NCBI RefSeq assembly: GCF_021432765.1
Contig: NZ_CP058908.1
Location: forward strand, 124,001 to 188,000
Origin: Pseudomonas phenolilytica
GTDB lineage: Bacteria > Pseudomonadota > Gammaproteobacteria > Pseudomonadales > Pseudomonadaceae
Length of the DNA stretch: 64,000 nt
Direction: 5' to 3'
Under the pieces are notes generated by a model. That model saw only the letters and a list, made by a program, of their open reading frames with translations, did no database searches and had not been told where the DNA came from. The position numbers and the translations under genes are program-made. Positions 18,804 to 26,324 of this stretch are shown one piece after another; position 1 is the first letter of the stretch, and every line of letters begins with the position of its first letter.

Positions 18804-19691
18804 ATGGCTAAAATCGGATTCATCGGCACCGGCATCATGGGTCTGCCCATGGCACTCAACCTGCAGAAAGCCGGTCACGACATCTTCGTTTCCACTCACC
18901 ACGACGCCGCTCCGGCCGCGCTGGTCGAAGGCGGCGCCGTCGCCCTGGCCAACCCCAAGGAAGTCGCCCAGGAAGCCGAGTTCATCATCGTCATGGTGCC
19001 GGACACCCCGCATGTCGAGGACGTGCTGTTCCGCGAGAACGGCGTCGCCGAAGGCGTCGGCGCCGGCAAGGTGGTGATCGACATGAGTTCGATCTCGCCG
19101 ACCGCCACCAAGCAGTTCGCCGAGAAGATCAAGGCCACCGGCGCCGCCTACCTCGACGCCCCGGTCTCCGGCGGTGAAGTGGGCGCCAAGGCGGCCACCC
19201 TGTCGATCATGGTCGGCGGCTGCCCGAATGCCTTCGAGCGCGCCCTGCCGCTGTTCCAGGCGATGGGCAAGAACATCACCCGCGTCGGCGGCAACGGCGA
19301 CGGCCAGACCGCCAAGGTGGCCAACCAGATCATCGTCGCGCTGAACATCCAGGCGGTGGCCGAGGCGCTGCTGTTCGCTGCCAAGAACGGCGCCGACCCA
19401 GCCAAGGTGCGCGAAGCGCTGATGGGCGGTTTCGCCGGCTCGAAGATTCTCGAAGTGCACGGCGAGCGCATGATCAAGGGCACCTTCGACCCGGGCTTCC
19501 GCATCAGCCTGCACCAGAAGGACCTCAACCTGGCGCTCAACGGCGCGCGTGAACTGGGTCTGAACCTGCCCAATACCGCCAACGCCCAGCAGGTGTTCAG
19601 CACCTGCGCGGCCATCGGCGGCAGCGGCTGGGACCACTCGGCGCTGATCAAGGGGCTGGAGCACATGGCCAACTTCTCGATCCGCAAGTAA
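18804..19691 (+). CDS. glxR: Tartronate semialdehyde reductase
   Basis: 295-residue NAD(P)-dependent beta-hydroxyacid dehydrogenase reducing tartronate semialdehyde to D-glycerate. The Rossmann motif GFIGTGIMGLPMA is at the N-terminus, followed by the substrate motif DAPVSGGEVGAKAATLSIM and the catalytic-lysine region GGNGDGQTAKVANQII. It starts 26 nt after hyi with AAGGAGAACTCTC. Known orthologues are named glxR, garR or tsr. Confidence 0.95.
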   Translation: MAKIGFIGTGIMGLPMALNLQKAGHDIFVSTHHDAAPAALVEGGAVALANPKEVAQEAEFIIVMVPDTPHVEDVLFRENGVAEGVGAGKVVIDMSSISPTATKQFAEKIKATGAAYLDAPVSGGEVGAKAATLSIMVGGCPNAFERALPLFQAMGKNITRVGGNGDGQTAKVANQIIVALNIQAVAEALLFAAKNGADPAKVREALMGGFAGSKILEVHGERMIKGTFDPGFRISLHQKDLNLALNGARELGLNLPNTANAQQVFSTCAAIGGSGWDHSALIKGLEHMANFSIRK

Positions 19692-19702
19692 TCAAGCAGC
19701 TC

Positions 19703-19995
19703 CCGAGCCCGCTGCGTCGGGCCATGCGGTACCCACCTTCAGGACAGACAGAACCCCGGGTGGTGGGCCACCGCAGCGTCAGACGCAGCGGCGCTTCGAG
19801 AGTTGAACCACGGCGGCGCGGGGCCGGAATCACAGTGTCCCCCCACGACCTCACCTCGCGCCGCCGCGGTTCAACCGCCGTCTTCGGACGGCAACCCTTT
19901 CGATTCGCCCGGCAGAAGGAGTCACGGCCCGACCGCCGGGCGGGTCGATTCCAACCCTCAGTGCTTGCCTTATCGAGCCTTGAGGACTGGAATCG
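19703..19995 (+). ncRNA. Highly structured intercistronic region, candidate RNA element ahead of ttuD
   Basis: The 333-nt gap 19692-20024 has no convincing gene but holds at least five complementary stems. (a) 19711-19718 with 19782-19789 (GCTGCGTC/GACGCAGC), enclosing (b) 19726-19737 with 19762-19774 (GCGGTaCCCACC/GGTGGGccACCGC). (c) 19802-19820 with 19857-19875: 19-bp arms with one mismatch. (d) 19877-19892: GCCGTC-TTCG-GACGGC, a perfect UUCG tetraloop hairpin. (e) 19902-19913 with 19935-19946 (CGCCCGGC/GCCGGGCG core). An alternative stem (f) pairs 19946-19960 with 19981-19995 and ends about 30 nt before the ttuD start. The e and f stems share base 19946 and abut. I do not recognise a known riboswitch; a degenerate miniature mobile element is the main alternative. 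Confidence 0.5.
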
Positions 19996-20024
19996 GCGCA
20001 GACCCAAATAAAAGGAGCCCGCAT

Positions 20025-21296
20025 ATGCCCATCGCCCCGCACACCCTGCTGCGCCAGCTGTTCGACAGTGCCATCGACGCCGCCCATCCGCGCCAGGTGC
20101 TGGCCGATCGGCTGCCCGAGGATCGCAGCGGCCGCGCCATCGTCATCGGCGCCGGCAAGGCTGCCGCCGCCATGGCCGAAGCCATCGAACAGGTCTGGGA
20201 AGGCGAGATTTCCGGGCTGGTGGTGACCCGCTACGAGCACGGCGCCAACTGCCGCAAGATCGAGGTGGTGGAAGCCGCGCACCCGGTGCCGGACGACGCC
20301 GGCGAGCGCGTCGCCCGCCGCGTGCTGGAGCTGGTCAGCAACCTCGAGGAAAGCGACCGGGTGATCTTCCTGCTCTCCGGCGGCGGCTCCTCGCTGCTGG
20401 CGCTGCCGGCCGAAGGCATTTCGCTGGCCGACAAGCAGGCGATCAACAAGGCGCTGCTGCGCTCCGGCGCGCACATCGGCGAGATGAACTGCGTGCGCAA
20501 GCACCTCTCGGCGATCAAGGGCGGCCGCCTGGCCAAGGCCTGCTGGCCGGCCAGCGTGTACACCTACGCGATCTCCGATGTACCGGGCGACGAAGCTACG
20601 GTGATCGCCTCCGGGCCGACCGTGGCCGACCCGACCACCTCGGCGCAGGCGCTGGAAATTCTCGCGCGCTACCACATCGAGGTGCCGGCCAACGTGCGCG
20701 CCTGGCTCGAGGACCCGCGCTCGGAGACGCTCAAGCCGGGCGACCCGCTGCTCTCGCGCAGCCACTTCCAGCTGATCGCCACGCCGCAGCAGTCGCTCGA
20801 CGCCGCCGCCGAAGTGGCCCGCGCCGCCGGTATCACCCCGCTGATCCTCGGCGACCTGGAGGGCGAAGCGCGCGAGGTGGCCAAGGTCCACGCCGGCATC
20901 GCCCGCCAGGTGGTGCTGCATGGTCAGCCGATCGCCGCGCCCTGCGTGATCCTCTCGGGGGGAGAAACCACGGTGACCGTGCGCGGCAACGGCCGTGGCG
21001 GGCGCAACGCGGAGTTCCTGCTCGGCCTGACTGAAGCGCTGCAGGGCCTGCCGAACGTCTACGCGCTGGCCGGCGACACCGACGGCATCGACGGCTCGGA
21101 AGACAACGCCGGCGCGCTGATGACCCCGGACAGCTTCGCCCGTGCCGAGGCCCTCGGCCTGCGCGCCGCCGACGCGCTGGCCAGCAACGACGGCTACGGC
21201 TACTTCGCCGCGCTGGACAGCCTGATCGTCACCGGGCCGACGCGCACCAACGTCAACGATTTCCGCGCCATCCTCATTCTGCCGCCCACTGCCTAG
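20025..21296 (+). CDS. ttuD: Glycerate 2-kinase / hydroxypyruvate reductase TtuD (MOFRL family)
   Basis: 423-residue protein of the GckA/TtuD family: N-terminal DUF4147 domain (AIVIGAGKAAAAMAEAIE, VIFLLSGGGSSLLALP, CVRKHLSAIKGGRLA) and C-terminal MOFRL domain (SGGETTVTVRGNGRGGRNAEF, LAGDTDGIDGSEDNAGA). Historically annotated as hydroxypyruvate reductase; the family's shown activity is largely glycerate 2-kinase, which fits the next gene, pyruvate kinase. Start at 20025 follows AAAAGGAG. Preceded by the structured region at 19703-19995. Confidence 0.93.
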   Translation: MPIAPHTLLRQLFDSAIDAAHPRQVLADRLPEDRSGRAIVIGAGKAAAAMAEAIEQVWEGEISGLVVTRYEHGANCRKIEVVEAAHPVPDDAGERVARRVLELVSNLEESDRVIFLLSGGGSSLLALPAEGISLADKQAINKALLRSGAHIGEMNCVRKHLSAIKGGRLAKACWPASVYTYAISDVPGDEATVIASGPTVADPTTSAQALEILARYHIEVPANVRAWLEDPRSETLKPGDPLLSRSHFQLIATPQQSLDAAAEVARAAGITPLILGDLEGEAREVAKVHAGIARQVVLHGQPIAAPCVILSGGETTVTVRGNGRGGRNAEFLLGLTEALQGLPNVYALAGDTDGIDGSEDNAGALMTPDSFARAEALGLRAADALASNDGYGYFAALDSLIVTGPTRTNVNDFRAILILPPTA

Positions 21297-21319
21297 CGGC
21301 CCACAGGGAGTATCCGCTC

Positions 21320-22735
21320 ATGACGCCCGACAAGAAGGTCAAGATTCTCGCCACCCTCGGCCCCGCCACGCGCAGCATCGACGACGTGCGCGCGCTGGTC
21401 GACGCCGGCGTGAACCTGTTCCGTCTGAATTTCAGCCACGGCGAGCATGCCGACCACGCCGAGCGTTTTCACTGGATTCGCCAGGTCGAGCGCGAGCAGA
21501 ACCAGGCCATCGGCATCCTCATGGACCTGCAGGGACCGAAGCTGCGCGTCGGCCGCTTCGCCGCCGGCCGCGTGCAACTCGAGCGCGGGCAGAAATTCCG
21601 TCTGGACCTGGACGAGACGCCGGGCGACCAGCACCGCGTGATGCTGCCGCACCCGGAGATCATCGCCGCGCTGGAACCCGGCATGACGCTGCTGATCGAC
21701 GACGGCCGCCTGCGCCTGACCGTACTGTCCAAGCACAACGACGTCATCGAGACCCGCGTGATGGCCGGCGGCGAGCTGTCCGACCGCAAGGGCGTCAATG
21801 TGCCGGAGGCGGTGCTGGAACTCTCGCCGCTGACCGCCAAGGACCGCCGCGACCTGGCCTTCGGCCTGGAGCTGGGCGTGGACTGGGTGGCGCTGTCGTT
21901 CGTGCAGCGCCCGCAGGACATCCACGAGGCGCGCGAGCTGATCGGCGAACGCGCCTTCCTCATGGCCAAGATCGAGAAACCCTCGGCGGTGCAGCATCTG
22001 CGCGAGATTGCCCGGCTGTCGGACGCCATCATGGTGGCGCGCGGCGACCTCGGCGTGGAGGTGCCGGCCGAGAATGTGCCGCGCATCCAGAAGAACATCG
22101 TGCGCATCTGCCGCCAGCTCGGCCGCCCGGTGGTGGTGGCCACGCAGATGCTCGAATCCATGCGCTTCGCCCCGGCGCCGACCCGCGCGGAAGTCACCGA
22201 CGTCGCCCACGCGGTGGCCGAAGGCGCCGACGCGCTGATGCTCTCGGCCGAGACCGCCTCCGGCGACTACCCGCTGGAAGCGGCGAGCATGATGAGCAAG
22301 ATCATCCGCCAGGTGGAGAGCGGCCCGGACTACTCGGCGCAGCTCGACGTGCACCGGCCGAGCGCCGAGGCCACGCTGTCGGATGCGATCAGCTGCGCGA
22401 TCCGCCGCATCAGCGGCATCCTGCCGATCGCGGTGCTGGTCAACTACACCGAATCCGGCGCCTCCAGCCTGCGCGCCTCGCGCGAGCGGCCGGCGACGCC
22501 GATCCTCAGCCTGACGCCGAACCTGGCCACGGCGCGCAAGCTGACCATCGCCTGGGGTGTCTACTCGCTGGTCGAGGCGCCGCTGCGCGACATGGAGCAG
22601 GTCTGCGCGCAGGCGCTGGAGCTGGCCCGCGCCCGTGGCATGGCCGGCAGCGGCGATACCGTACTGATCACCGCCGGCGTACCGCTGGGCAAGCCGGGTA
22701 CCACCAATTCGCTGCGCATCGAAATGCTCGCCTGA
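21320..22735 (+). CDS. pykF: Pyruvate kinase (PykF-type paralogue)
   Basis: 471 residues with the full pyruvate kinase fold: KVKILATLGPATRS, LFRLNFSHGEHADH, ILMDLQGPKLRVG, the B domain, AKIEKPSAVQHL, and MVARGDLGVEVPAENVPRIQK. It starts 23 nt after ttuD and closes the glyoxylate operon, converting PEP from the glycerate route to pyruvate. This operon-linked paralogue corresponds to P. aeruginosa pykF rather than the main pykA. Confidence 0.93.
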   Translation: MTPDKKVKILATLGPATRSIDDVRALVDAGVNLFRLNFSHGEHADHAERFHWIRQVEREQNQAIGILMDLQGPKLRVGRFAAGRVQLERGQKFRLDLDETPGDQHRVMLPHPEIIAALEPGMTLLIDDGRLRLTVLSKHNDVIETRVMAGGELSDRKGVNVPEAVLELSPLTAKDRRDLAFGLELGVDWVALSFVQRPQDIHEARELIGERAFLMAKIEKPSAVQHLREIARLSDAIMVARGDLGVEVPAENVPRIQKNIVRICRQLGRPVVVATQMLESMRFAPAPTRAEVTDVAHAVAEGADALMLSAETASGDYPLEAASMMSKIIRQVESGPDYSAQLDVHRPSAEATLSDAISCAIRRISGILPIAVLVNYTESGASSLRASRERPATPILSLTPNLATARKLTIAWGVYSLVEAPLRDMEQVCAQALELARARGMAGSGDTVLITAGVPLGKPGTTNSLRIEMLA

Positions 22736-22830
22736 GCGCCTGTCTGAACGCGGCGCAGCGCGTCGGCCTGGGGGCCGGCGCCGCTGCGCTGTAGCATGCA
22801 CGCCCGCACCAGTCCCCCGTCAGGCTTCCA

Positions 22831-23697
22831 ATGCTCCGCCTCCCGCGTCATGTCAGCGCCGTGCTCAACGGCTTCAGCCAGATCTTCTTGCAGGCCCATC
22901 CGCTCTGCGGGCTGCTGATCGCGCTCGCCATCGCCCTGCATGCGCCGCTGCTGCTGGCCGGCGCGCTGGCCGGGGCGCTCGCCGGTACGTTCGGCGCTGC
23001 CGCGCTGGGGCGTCAACGGGCCGATATCGACTGCGGGCTGTACGGCTACAACAGTGCGCTGCTGGGCCTGCTGATCGTGCTGCAACTGGGGCTTTCGGCG
23101 TTTTCGCTGGGGTTGATCGTGCTCGCCGCGCTGGTCATCGACCTGTTGCAGACGCGCCTGCTCGCCGGCCTGCGCGAGCGCCGGTGGCTGCCCGGTTTCA
23201 CCCTGCCCTTCGTGCTGTTCGGCTGGCTCGCGCTGGCGCTGCTGCCAGGGGCGACCGTCGCACCAGCGCCGACGCTGCCACTCGATGCGCAGGCACTGGC
23301 GTTCGCCCTCGCTGCGGGCATCGGCCAGGTGATCTTCCTCGACCAGCCGCTGGCGGGGTTGCTGGTGCTGGTAGCGGTCTGGCTGGCCGACCGACGCGCC
23401 GCGCGCTGGATGCTGGCCGGTTCTGCCGCGGGTCTGGGCATCGGCCTGCTGCTCGGCGGTGCGCACGATGCGATCGTCGCGGGTCTGGCCGGTTACAACC
23501 CGGCGCTGGCCGCGCTGGCGGTGAGCCAGGTGCAGCGCTCGGCCTGGGCGCCGTTGCTGGCGATTATCGCCGCCGTGCTGGCGCGGCTGGCTTTCGAGCG
23601 GTTGGGCCTGCCGCCGCTGACGATGCCGTTCATCCTCGCCTGCTGGCTGGTGGCGCTGGCGTCGCGGCGGTTTCGCCCGCAACCCGGAAACGCCTAG
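22831..23697 (+). CDS. Urea transporter (UT family)
   Basis: 288-residue, almost entirely hydrophobic protein with about ten membrane helices arranged as two homologous halves. The paired signatures GLYGYNSALLGLL and GLAGYNPALAALA, and the paired TLPFVLFGW and TMPFILACW, are those of UT-family urea channels. It would allow passive urea entry; no urease gene is in the window. It starts 95 nt after pykF, probably from its own promoter. Confidence 0.88.
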   Translation: MLRLPRHVSAVLNGFSQIFLQAHPLCGLLIALAIALHAPLLLAGALAGALAGTFGAAALGRQRADIDCGLYGYNSALLGLLIVLQLGLSAFSLGLIVLAALVIDLLQTRLLAGLRERRWLPGFTLPFVLFGWLALALLPGATVAPAPTLPLDAQALAFALAAGIGQVIFLDQPLAGLLVLVAVWLADRRAARWMLAGSAAGLGIGLLLGGAHDAIVAGLAGYNPALAALAVSQVQRSAWAPLLAIIAAVLARLAFERLGLPPLTMPFILACWLVALASRRFRPQPGNA

Positions 23698-23699
23698 CC

Positions 23700-23924
23700 T
23701 CAGCCACCGGTTGCACACGGGTTCTGGTCCTGCGGGTAGTGGCGCTCTTCTTCCAGTTGGCCATCGCGCCCGTGGATTCGCACCGTCGCCGTGCGCAGCT
23801 TCAGGTAGTCGCGGGTCTGCTCGAGCGCCGCGTCGCGACTGGCGGTCTCGATCAGCACGCGTGGGTCGCCTTCTTCGCGCAGCAGCCAGCGATTGCCTTC
23901 CAGGGTGATGTGGTAGGTCTCCAT
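23700..23924 (-). CDS. Small DUF2188-type protein
   Basis: 74 residues beginning METYHITLEGNRWLLREEGDP and continuing with SRDAALEQTRDYLKL and VRIHGRDGQLEEERHYP. This is the DUF2188 pattern of short proteins of unknown function. Start at 23924 chosen for the GGGGAGA ribosome site; an upstream in-frame ATG at 23978 lacks one. It is convergent with the urea transporter, with 2 nt between the stops. Confidence 0.7.
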   Translation of the reverse strand: METYHITLEGNRWLLREEGDPRVLIETASRDAALEQTRDYLKLRTATVRIHGRDGQLEEERHYPQDQNPCATGG

Positions 23925-24019
23925 GTCGGTCTCCCCGCAGTGGTGGTGGGCTCTTTTCATAGGGCAGATGCGGGGCACGATGGTTCGCCGCCAGGGTTTT
24001 CCGGACCCTAATGGTTATT

Positions 24020-24045
24020 AAAACCCTCTATCGCCGGGGTTTTTT
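24020..24045 (+). terminator. Terminator-like hairpin upstream of hmp
   Basis: AAAACCC - 10-nt loop - GGGTTTT followed by further T. A second small stem, AGGGT...ACCCT, lies just upstream (about 23992-24010). It would insulate hmp from upstream transcription or end a short unannotated transcript. Confidence 0.5.
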
Positions 24046-24068
24046 GTACCTCTTAGGCATTGCGGACC

Positions 24069-24082
24069 TTGATTTCAGTCAA
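24069..24082. promoter_or_regulatory. Candidate ANR/DNR (FNR-type) box upstream of hmp
   Basis: TTGAT-TTCA-GTCAA matches the FNR-family consensus TTGAT-N4-ATCAA at nine of ten positions. It lies about 100 nt upstream of the flavohemoglobin start, a gene expected to respond to NO and low oxygen. Confidence 0.45.
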
Positions 24083-24091
24083 TTCCAGAGC

Positions 24092-24107
24092 TGGAACGAT
24101 TGTTGAA
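24092..24107 (+). promoter_or_regulatory. Candidate sigma-54 promoter of hmp
   Basis: TGGAACGATTGTTGAA aligns with the RpoN consensus TGGCACG-N4-TTGC(A/T): the -24 GG is intact, but the -12 GC reads GA. In Pseudomonas the flavohemoglobin gene is known to be activated by the sigma-54 regulator FhpR. The gene for that regulator is not adjacent here. Confidence 0.35.
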
Positions 24108-24179
24108 AGACCCTCGGTAGAACGTCGCGCCTTTGCCTGGTCAACGGACGCGGCGACTTTCCCACCAGAGGAGTATTCG

Positions 24180-25358
24180 ATGCTTTGCGCTGAACAAATT
24201 GCCCTGATCAAAGCCACCGTGCCGCTACTGGAAAGCGGCGGTGAGGCGCTGACCACGCATTTCTACAACCTGATGCTGAGCGAGCACCCAGAGGTGCGCC
24301 CGCTGTTCAACCAGGCCCACCAGGCCAGCGGCGATCAGCCGCGCGCACTGGCCAACGGCGTGCTGATGTATGCCCGCCACATCGACCGGCTCGACGCGCT
24401 CGGCCCTCTGGTCGGCCAGATCATCAACAAACATGTGGCGCTGCAGGTGCAGCCCGAGCATTACCCGATCGTCGGTGGCTGCCTGCTGCGCGCCATCCGC
24501 GAGGTCCTCGGCGAGGAGATCGCCACCGATGCGGTGATCGACGCCTGGGCCGCCGCCTATCAGCAGCTGGCCGACATCCTCATCGGCAACGAGGAACAGC
24601 TCTACCAGGTCAAGGCCGAGGCACCCGGCGGCTGGCGTGGCGCGCGGCGCTTTCGCATCGCCCGCAAGGTCGCCGAGAGCGAAGAAATCAGCTCGTTCCA
24701 CCTGCAGCCCGAGGACGGCGGACCGCTGCTGGACTTCCTGCCCGGCCAGTACATCGGCCTGCGCCTGCAGATCGAGGGCGAGGAAGTGCGCCGCAACTAC
24801 TCGCTGTCGGCGGCCAGCAACGGCCGCGAGTACCGCATCAGCGTCAAGCGCGAGCCCGGCGGCGTCGTCTCCAACGCCCTGCATGCGCTGGACGAAGGCG
24901 CGGTGGTGGAGCTGTTCGCCCCGGCTGGCGACTTCACCCTGCAACCCGGCGACAAGCCGTTGGTACTGATCAGCGGTGGCGTCGGCATCACCCCGACGCT
25001 GGCCATGCTCGAACAGGCACTGGCCACCGAGCGCCCGGTGCACTTCATCCACTGCGCGCGCAACGCCGGCGTGCATGCGTTCCGGCGCACGGTGGACACC
25101 CTGGCCGAGCGCCATGCGCAACTGCGGCGCTTCTACTGCTACGACGAACACGAAGGCGAAGCCGCCGCGCCCGACGCCGTCGGCCTGCTCACCGAGGACC
25201 GGCTGGCCGCGTGGCTGCCGGAGGACCGCGACGTGGACGCCTACTTCCTCGGCCCCAAGCCCTTCATGGCGGCGGTCAAGCGCCAGCTGAAGTCGCTCGG
25301 CGTACCGGAGCGGCAGACCCGCTACGAGTTCTTCGGTCCGGCCAGCGCCCTCGAATGA
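24180..25358 (+). CDS. hmp: Flavohemoprotein (nitric oxide dioxygenase)
   Basis: 392 residues: a globin domain (~1-140) with B10 Tyr29 and proximal His85 (NKHVALQVQPEHY), then an FAD domain (RNYSLSAASNG) and NAD domain (LISGGVGITPTLAMLE, YFLGPKPFMAAVK). It converts NO plus O2 to nitrate using NADH. Start at 24180 follows AGAGGAG and gives the usual MLCAEQIALIKATVPLL; the open frame upstream is not coding. Followed closely by ppyR, the arrangement known from P. aeruginosa (fhp-ppyR), but without fhpR upstream. Confidence 0.96.
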   Translation: MLCAEQIALIKATVPLLESGGEALTTHFYNLMLSEHPEVRPLFNQAHQASGDQPRALANGVLMYARHIDRLDALGPLVGQIINKHVALQVQPEHYPIVGGCLLRAIREVLGEEIATDAVIDAWAAAYQQLADILIGNEEQLYQVKAEAPGGWRGARRFRIARKVAESEEISSFHLQPEDGGPLLDFLPGQYIGLRLQIEGEEVRRNYSLSAASNGREYRISVKREPGGVVSNALHALDEGAVVELFAPAGDFTLQPGDKPLVLISGGVGITPTLAMLEQALATERPVHFIHCARNAGVHAFRRTVDTLAERHAQLRRFYCYDEHEGEAAAPDAVGLLTEDRLAAWLPEDRDVDAYFLGPKPFMAAVKRQLKSLGVPERQTRYEFFGPASALE

Positions 25359-25365
25359 AACCACC

Positions 25366-25387
25366 GAGCCCGCGCCCGCGCGGGCTC
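25366..25387 (+). other. GC-rich hairpin between hmp and ppyR
   Basis: Perfect 10-bp inverted repeat GAGCCCGCGC / GCGCGGGCTC with a 2-nt centre, 7 nt after the hmp stop. No T-run; it may protect the hmp mRNA or attenuate ppyR. Confidence 0.5.
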
Positions 25388-25414
25388 CCTCTCCTGCCTT
25401 GACGGAGGTGAACC

Positions 25415-25648
25415 ATGTTTCAACGCAACTGGGACCCGCAACACCTGCTCCATCTGGCCAGCGCGCTGATGCTCGGCGGCGTATTGCTCCTGCTGCTGGG
25501 CGTCAGCGGCGCCTATCTGTTCGATCAGTGGTTGCGCCTGCCGCTGGTGGTCGCCTGCCACGCGCTGGTGATCCTCGGCCCCACTGCACTGAAGATCGGC
25601 TACGTCATACGCCTGCTGGCCCAGCGCCAACTCGCCCTGGCGGCCTGA
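25415..25648 (+). CDS. ppyR: Small membrane protein PpyR
   Basis: 77-residue protein with two membrane helices (ASALMLGGVLLLLLGVSGAYLF and LVVACHALVILGPTALKIGYVI) and short cytoplasmic ends. Position directly after hmp and size match PpyR of P. aeruginosa, reported as a membrane regulator of the psl and pyoverdine operons. Whether it has that role here is unknown. A GGAGGTG ribosome site precedes the ATG. Confidence 0.75.
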   Translation: MFQRNWDPQHLLHLASALMLGGVLLLLLGVSGAYLFDQWLRLPLVVACHALVILGPTALKIGYVIRLLAQRQLALAA

Positions 25649-25861
25649 CGCGGCAAGTTTCAGAGAACCTTTAAGTGCAACTACCGTTTCGCTGTAATTG
25701 CACGGCGCCATACGCACGAGCGATATAGGGAAAACCATTCGTCCGCCGTCGCTGAAACAATGAAACTTCCATCGCAGCCCGGTCCTCTGAAACCATGAAG
25801 GCTGATGAATCTCTCTCATTGGCCGTTTCCAAAGTCTCTATCCAACTGAGGAGAAAAAGAC

Positions 25862-26032
25862 ATGGCAAATAACAACCCGGGCAACTTCGCCAACGATCGA
25901 GAGAAAGCATCCGAAGCCGGCCGCAAAGGCGGCCACAACAGCGGCGGCAACTTCGCCAACGACCGCGAGAAGGCCTCCGAGGCAGGCCGCAAGGGTGGCC
26001 AGAACAGCCACGGCGGTGGCCGCAGCAGCTGA
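25862..26032 (+). CDS. KGG-motif general stress peptide (two tandem repeats)
   Basis: 56-residue hydrophilic peptide starting MANNNPGNFANDREKASEAG, made of two nearly identical copies of GNFANDREKASEAGRKGG separated by four residues and ended by a Gly/Ser-rich tail. This is the KGG/con-10 (YciG-like) stress family, disordered proteins induced in stationary phase or stress. GGAGA lies 7 nt upstream. A strong terminator follows, so it is likely a single-gene transcript. Confidence 0.85.
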   Translation: MANNNPGNFANDREKASEAGRKGGHNSGGNFANDREKASEAGRKGGQNSHGGGRSS

Positions 26033-26054
26033 CAAAGCGGCCTACACCTGTAGT

Positions 26055-26088
26055 AAAAAGGCAAGAGCTTCGGCTCTTGCCTTTTTTA
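26055..26088 (+). terminator. Strong Rho-independent terminator after KGG gene
   Basis: AAAAAGGCAAGAGC - TTCG - GCTCTTGCCTTTTTT: a perfect 14-bp stem with a TTCG tetraloop and T-run. The 230 nt that follow, up to pncB, are AT-rich and contain no gene I can support. Confidence 0.93.
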
Positions 26089-26324
26089 TTAGCCGCAATT
26101 AACCACTGCGAACTTTCAGTATTTTATTGATGGCACTCGAATATTATTCCGCCAACAGCTCTACTCATTGAATTCACAACTTTCCGACAGGACAAAAACC
26201 CGACAGCCAGATTTACCGTATATCGGTCCATTAATTAGCGCTTTTGTTTTCCCCGCCGGCAGCGTTCTTGCCAGATGCTGTTCGGAGCGGCAAGGTGCAT
26301 GGCACCGCAGCCAGGAACGCCACC

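Noticed and set aside
19803..20024. N-terminal extension of TtuD reaching into the structured gap
   Set aside because: Translation gives low-complexity Gly/Pro/Arg residues; AAAAGGAG and the family-typical N-terminus support ATG 20025.
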